Positions 58,346-64,000 of a DNA stretch of 64,000 nucleotides are shown in pieces. The position numbers were made by a program, and so were the translations under genes. The notes under the pieces were generated by a model. It ran no database searches. It was not told where the DNA came from and saw nothing but the letters and a program-made list of their open reading frames with translations. The stretch comes from Lepidonotus clava (Eukaryota > Annelida > Polychaeta > Phyllodocida > Polynoidae), in the NCBI GenBank assembly GCA_936440205.1, contig OW387140.1, forward strand, positions 31,679,659-31,743,658. Direction: 5' to 3'. The first letter of the stretch is position 1, and the number at the start of each line of letters is the position of its first letter.

Positions 58346-59798
58346 TGATTCTGTTAATTTTTAATGGAAGGAAAACATTACTTTAGTTAACAGTTCATTT
58401 TATAAGAGTTTTCCTTTGCCAACGCATGTATTTTCTTACAAAGAACAAATTCTGTGTTTACGGCCATTTTTACTTGTGGCATTTTCAAATTGATAGAAAA
58501 CACCCGCTACAGTTACTACATAAGAACAACTTAAGCCATCAAAGAAAATCCCGCAAGACGTGACTCCACCTACCAGCGAGTATGAGCAAATATTATGACA
58601 ATCTTTTCTCTTAAAAATAGTCGGTACGAATTTCTATCAGATATTCAAACAAATAAATAACGGAGCAGCTTTTCTAACTATGTCAATGTTATGCAATATA
58701 AATTGCTAACCTTAACTAATAAAAAAAAAGTTACATAAAAAAAGTGGTGTAATTTCCTGAAAATCTCCCTAAGATCTGTTTCTTCCAGCCCCAGGAGAAC
58801 CCAGTTTAATTGCCTCCTATAGACCAGAGTCCAGTATGTTAGCCCAGACCTTTGTGATTATCCTCCTGTTGAGATTATTTGTCGACCCTGGAGGAAATGA
58901 GGTGGTGAATTCGCATATTATGTTGGCCCCCGTCAGGTCTGACAGGTATTACTGTTGACACAGCCAGAGTGCCAATCCATTATGTCCTGATTAACGCAAC
59001 GTCTGGGTGGTTTACCCAGTCATTGAATATCAAGAAACTACTAATACGAATACGAGTTTAATGCTTTGTTAAACAACAAAGCGCGTGTTTAATAACTTTG
59101 CAATGTGAGCTACAACTTGAGAGAGTTTCGGATAAGTACCCCAAAATAAATTGTGTGTTATCCGACTTTGTAATTCTTACATCGTCTATATCATAATAAT
59201 GATATTTTAGTCAGACTCATGATTAGCATTGCCAATTGAAATATGGTCTGTATCTATATATATAACAATGTGGTTCCTAATTTCTATCATTTTTCACCTA
59301 GCCATAGGGCACAATACTTAAAATTCAGTTTTATGTTCAATTGATTAATCTGCTAGATATTGACCATAAAACAACCCGAAAATTCATCACATCACTCAGG
59401 CCGTTCTTTGATACTTCTATACCACATATAGTCTATAATACACATCAATCTGTCACCACTAAGCATGGGCTCATAACTCCAGCCCCCTGATTGTTATGTA
59501 TGGACTAATACCCGGCCCAGGATGGCGTGTTAAGTACTAATTCCTCGCCCATAAAGACCTGTCACCGGCCCCGTCCGTCGTTGGGAGACAAACGGGCCCT
59601 CCCCACGCCGCCCGAAGAGTGGCGTGTGGTGGGCCCGGAGGATTTATCTCAGCGTCCACACCTGTTTCCCACCACATACTGGAGCCAGTATACCTGAAAG
59701 AAAAAGCCGCCTAACTCAGAAACATACATGTAGATTTTTTTTGGTCTTATAAAAGGGAGTGGTATCCAGAGTATGTGTTACGGCTGCAGTGCTGAAGC
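58346..59798. other. Non-coding
   Basis: No gene seen. The GC-rich patch at 59500-59650 could be regulatory; the rest is AT-rich. Confidence 0.4.
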
Positions 59799-60224
59799 AA
59801 TAAGCCCATCCCACATAGGGGATTTACAGGGTTGGACAAGGGTCAGACAAAATTCATGTATAAAGCATCTTTGTCTCCTAGAATTAGGGTTACTGAAAAA
59901 CAGTAAGAATTGTTTTCCTATATCCGCAAGTATTGATTTAACATGATTTCTAAAATTTTATCAATTAATAGATTTGCAGGTTTGCCAGCCAATCAAAATG
60001 CTGTATTTCAGGGCAAAATAGGGTCAGACATTGTAGGTTGGGTTGACAGGCTTTAGCTTTCCAATGGAAAAAAAGCCAATATATAAAGCTGTTTTAGGAA
60101 AAAATGTCTCAACCAAATTGCTTTGGTTAATTTTGTATTATGCAACTCTCTTCATGAAAAAAGCAGAGAGGCAATTTTGAAACTATTTCATGATAAGCTT
60201 TAACTGTGAGCAGAACGTTGGGAT
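59799..60224. mobile_element. MITE with AATAAGCCCATCCCA ends (copy 2)
   Basis: Same orientation as 46188-46626 and alignable over most of its length: shared CCCACATAGGGGATTT, GACAAGGGTC, AATCAAAATGCTGTATTTC. The right end is only partly kept (TTGGGATG), so it is degraded at that side. Confidence 0.8.
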
Positions 60225-60976
60225 GTAACACCTGTGGTTTAAATATGGTAAGCATAACGGTTAGTAGTCTGGAAAAAGATTGCGAATATCATTTGACAGA
60301 TGTATCTACTGTTTAACATCATAATATCTAACTTGTTATACCCTATATAAACGGTACTTAAGATAGATTGCCAAAGAAACAAAACAGTATTGGCCCCAGC
60401 TCTCCCATTTATAGATCACTGTAAGCATATAACAATTTCGACCTTTGCCCTGCGATACAATGCTGCTTTCTGACAATTGGAATACACCCACCTACAATGA
60501 GGACACATATATACACATTTCATAGCAGTAATGTCAAAGATACACGGGTATCTCCTTTATTTCAGATCACGTGCGGAAAACAAACAATTTCCAATATCTA
60601 TTTGATAGGTTGTCAGTGTACACATGCCCGTGTCAGAGATATTCCATTACATGTCCGTGTATATAGGCCCCCATACCGCCTCCACTGAACGTGAGGTCCG
60701 GGTATTAAGGTAACCAGTGATACACTATGGGTCAGTTGGTCTATGTAGGAGGTCCGGGTAAAGTAACCAGTGATACACAAAAGGTCAGATGGTCAGATGG
60801 TCTCAGTCTACATGTGTGATTTAGATAAGGCAACCATTCAGTGAACTGATACTCTAGATATCAACTGGTCTGTATTGAAAGTCTTGATAACATAACAAGG
60901 GGTACTCAAATGGGTCAGCCATTCTTTATGTGAATTCCAAATACGGCAGTCAGCTATACTCCATAGATGCACCCGA
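60225..60976. other. Non-coding, with diverged satellite words
   Basis: From about 60690 onward words such as AACCAGTGATACAC and GGTCAG recur. They are diverged relatives of the 167-bp satellite that follows. The frame at 60497-60688 is unsupported. Confidence 0.45.
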
Positions 60977-61430
60977 GATGAGGTCCACATAATACAAGCA
61001 GTGATACACTATAGGTCAGCCGCTCTATACAGCCACCCGTACCACCACCAGTCCCATCTGATGAGGCCGAGTCCCTCTCCTAATGTTTCCCCTAATACCT
61101 GAATAATAAAACCAGTGATACCCCATAGGTCAGTAGGTTTATCGATGAGGTCCACATAATACAAGCAGTGATACACTATAGGTCAGCCGCTCTATACAGC
61201 CACCCGTACCACCACCAGTCCCATCTGATGAGGCCGGGCCCCTCTCCTAATGTTTCCCCTAATATCTGAATAATAAAACCAGTGATACTCTATAGGTCAG
61301 TAGGTCTATGTATGAGGTCTCAGTAATGTAACCAATGATACTCTGTAGGTCAGCCGCTCTATACACCCACCCGTACCACCACCGGTCCCATCTGATGAGG
61401 CCGAGTCCCTCTCCTAATGTTTCTCCATCT
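60977..61430 (+). repeat. 167-bp satellite, about 2.7 units
   Basis: Units start at 60977, 61144 and about 61311. Each has GATGAGGTCCACATAATACA, CTCTATACAGCCACCCGTAC, GATGAGGCCGAGTCCCTCTC and CCAGTGATAC. Units 1 and 2 are nearly identical; the third is diverged and partial. Each unit holds two related AGTGATAC-to-GGTCAG halves, pointing to an older, shorter repeat. Confidence 0.9.
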
Positions 61431-62361
61431 CACGTCTCCGAGCTGCCACCTTGGCCGACCTTAGGCACCTTTTACAATCTGTAACCATGGCAACACCTTA
61501 GGGATAGGCCTGTACGGGGTAGGGCCAATGACAGAAAGCAATGGTAATCAGGTAGGGGTGGGTGGGTGGGTGATGGGTGTGGGGGAGGGGGTGTGGGTGG
61601 GAGTGTTGTCCGTCTTCAAAGGCGGGAATAAGGCCGGAGGGGCAGTAGGTCACCGACTGGCCGCTAGAGGACTCTGTCCACAAACGAAGATTGCATAGAT
61701 ATTAATGATTGCATACCACATAGCAATATATTTCATGTTCCCTGCATTCCCACGTTTCTTAAACATGTTCCTTTTTTATCTCTAATATAAAATGGTCACT
61801 CACTTATGTCACATACGTCTTTAGGTACTGATGTATAGACCTGAATATACACCTATACTTCTATGGGAGTGACTAAGTCAATCAGACTTATCCCCTGATT
61901 TAGTCTCAGAGGAGTAGGCCCTATATGCATAATGGTAACGGTCTTCCTACCAGCTTCTATGGAGAAAAGCTTCTTAGCTTCGTAAATCTGGTTCCCTTAT
62001 GACCACTGGCGCATCAGACTATACCATCCTACCTATCAACTACTGAGCACCTATACCCCTCTAAATACCCCCACCTCCCACCAGAATCTCAGTCATTATC
62101 CGCCCATTAAGACCCTACCGCACGCACTTAATGCCCCGTTTTATCACTCACACCCCCAAACCTTTCAAGCAGAGTCAATGGGTTATGTACCCAGGTCCCC
62201 GATCATTGTACCCCACCCGCCGTTTGTAATGTTGCCTGAGGAAAAGGCCCTCTGTGTGAGAAGTCCATTTATCAGGTTATACTACTGACGTGTACGTTAG
62301 CCGGCCGGGCCCCTGACCTCCCGGCCCTCAGTGCCCCTACGCCCTCCGCGCCCCACACAGC
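61431..62361. other. Non-coding; contains a G-rich tract
   Basis: GGGGTGGGTGGGTGGG at 61555-61570 lies in a G-rich tract on this strand reaching about 61602. A near match to the CTCF core (CCGCTAGAGGAC, one mismatch) lies at 61661. No gene. Confidence 0.45.
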
Positions 62362-62501
62362 CTCCCCAACCCTGCCACAGATAGATGCGACTCACATGCT
62401 AATGTGACATGCTAGTCGGCCGGCGGGCGGTAACAGAGCATGTCAAACATGTCGGCACACAGGGTTAATGCCTTGTGGCCCGGGCTGGCAGGGTTGGGGA
62501 G
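62362..62501. repeat. 16-bp perfect inverted repeat with 108-nt loop
   Basis: CTCCCCAACCCTGCCA at 62362-62377 is exactly inverted at 62486-62501. The loop contains ACATGCTAATGTGACATGCT and GGCCGGCGGGCGG. Could be a structured RNA, a regulatory element or decayed transposon ends. Confidence 0.55.
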
Positions 62502-63439
62502 TTTATCATACAGACATGGGTCTTTTTTCAGTCGTGGGCCCAGGGTTATAGATGCATGAATACTATGGGCGGAATGAGCGATGAATGACCACTCTCTGAA
62601 TGGGTGGGAGGCAGTTGGCTGCTTATCTGATGGGGAGTTTTATACGTCGCGTGCAACAGTTTTGTACATCTGTTTGTCGTTGTATAGCATAGATGTCATT
62701 GAATACGCTCATCTTTGTGGTTCACGTTGTATTTACTCAGTATAGCGTGTGCGTTTTAGACGACCAGTCAGAAATAAGCGATATTCGATGCTGATTATAA
62801 GCTATCTGCCTTGGATCACGCAGCCCTCTGTGGCCTGTAGCATGGTTATATCACTTAGAGGAAATAGTCCAAATTCTAATTCAATTGCCCGCATATACCA
62901 TGTCATGTACATGTCATCAAAATGTAGTGTTAGTGCGTTTCTGGACGAGCTGTGTAGCTAAAAGATACTGTGGGTAGTAGTTCAAAGCTCATCTGATACA
63001 ATGAAACACACATCCCTGGTGCATGAAAGGAACTGAAATTCGAAGGAAAACATAAGATAAGACGAAGAGCACCCTGGGACATCTAGTACATTGTACTATC
63101 TGTAGATCAGAATTGTAATATGATAAATCCTACATTTACAACCACACTTCTTGATTGATTCTACGTTAAGCCTTTTCACACCCACACTGGTCTTTTGACC
63201 TTCTTGTTCCCAAATGACCTTCTCCTGTTGCCTCCCACGTCCTGGAGGAGGTGTACAGTGACCCCTCAGACCCTGGAGGAGGTGTGCAGTGACCCCTCAG
63301 ACCCTGGAGGACGCCGGCCGGCACCTGACACCTCCGTCTGACACAGGAGCGCCGGGCCCGCCTTAATCTGACGTTAATCCCCCCTAATCCGCCCCACACC
63401 ACCGGCCCTTCACTGATGGGATATGGCAACAATGTGGCC
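62502..63439. other. Non-coding
   Basis: A 30-bp-scale duplication (GACCCTGGAGGA, then GTGCAGTGACCCCTCA, at about 63250-63310) is present. No supported gene. Confidence 0.4.
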
Positions 63440-63960
63440 AGCTGCCACCTGCCACCGACACCTATTGGAGACCACCTACCACCTACTGGTCAGCACCTAC
63501 TGGCCACCACCTACTGCTCACCACCTATTGGCTACCACCTACCAGCTACTGCTCACCAATTAGTGGTCACCACATACTACAGTACCTACTGCTCACCACC
63601 TACTGCCCACCCCCTACTGCTCACCACCTATTGGCTACCACCTACCACCTACTGTCTACCACCTACCACCTACTGATCGCCACCTACTGTCCACAACCTA
63701 CCACCTACTGATCACCGTCCTTTACCAATCACCTGCCAGCTACTGCTCAACACATATTGGTCAACACCTACCACCTTCTGCTAACCACCTACTGCCCACC
63801 ATCAATATACTGATCACAACCTACAACCCAGCACTTACCACCTACTGCTCACCACATAGTACTGCTCACAAGCTACTACTCACAAGCTACTACTCGCCAG
63901 CAACTACCTACTAGCTACTCATCACCCATTGCTCACAACCAAACACACATTTACCTGCAC
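63440..63960 (+). repeat. Degenerate CCACCTACTG-type array
   Basis: The decamer CCACCTACTG and variants (ACCACCTATTGGCT, CACCTACTGCTCA) repeat irregularly through the region and fade towards the end. The open frame at 63416-63676 is produced by this repeat. Confidence 0.85.
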
Positions 63961-64000
63961 ATATCACCTAAATCTCTGACAACCCGTATCACTCGGACAA

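Noticed and set aside
60977-61430. CRISPR-like array of repeats and spacers
   Set aside because: The whole 167-bp unit is repeated, with no unique spacers, in an animal genome.
63416-63676. 86-codon frame rich in Pro, Thr and Tyr
   Set aside because: Arises from the CCACCTACTG array.

Overview
This is a 64 kb stretch of an animal genome. It has long introns with GT/AG splice signals, many small DNA-transposon derivatives, several minisatellites, two tyrosine-recombinase (YR) retrotransposons and no bacterial-style gene packing. The frequent AGGCCTAT-type words, the moderate AT-richness and the presence of both DIRS-like and Ngaro-like elements fit a marine invertebrate such as an echinoderm, hemichordate or lophotrochozoan. 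The sequence alone does not fix the phylum.

Host gene content is sparse. The one gene I can support is on the + strand. Exon 1 (7530-7668) encodes a signal peptide inside a CpG-rich promoter-like block. Exon 2 (29550-29800) encodes the first two thirds or so of a CUB domain. The splice phases match (phase 1 out of exon 1, phase 1 into exon 2), and exon 2 ends in phase 0, so the gene continues downstream. No further exon could be identified with confidence up to 64000. The implied first intron is about 21.9 kb. A strong match to the CTCF core motif lies about 2 kb upstream of exon 1.

The most striking region is 35107-45813, where two different YR retrotransposons lie head to tail on the + strand, only 217 bp apart. 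The first (35107-40261) is DIRS-like: inverted terminal repeats, Gag-like, RT-RNase H and YR frames, and an internal complementary region that copies the joined outer ends of both termini. The second (40479-45813) is Ngaro/PAT-like: split direct repeats in the order A1 - genes - B1 - A2 - B2, again with Gag-like, RT-RNase H and YR frames. Both look whole, and their repeats are identical or nearly so by eye, so both look young.

The rest is non-coding and rich in mobile debris. It includes hAT-like non-autonomous elements with 8-bp target duplications (18777-19765, 25676-26084), TTAA-flanked elements (31169-31355, 32990-33622) and other short terminal-inverted-repeat elements (13585-13829, 22023-22221, 24065-24241, 32225-32452, 46188-46626, 59799-60224). 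Tandem repeats include a 43-bp minisatellite that changes strand four times (1-1860), a 55-56-bp array of about 20 units (57230-58345), a 167-bp satellite (60977-61430) and a CCACCTACTG-type array (63440-63960). Several intervals between these hold clustered homeodomain-type, E-box or hairpin motifs and may be regulatory DNA. No tRNA, rRNA or CRISPR was seen.
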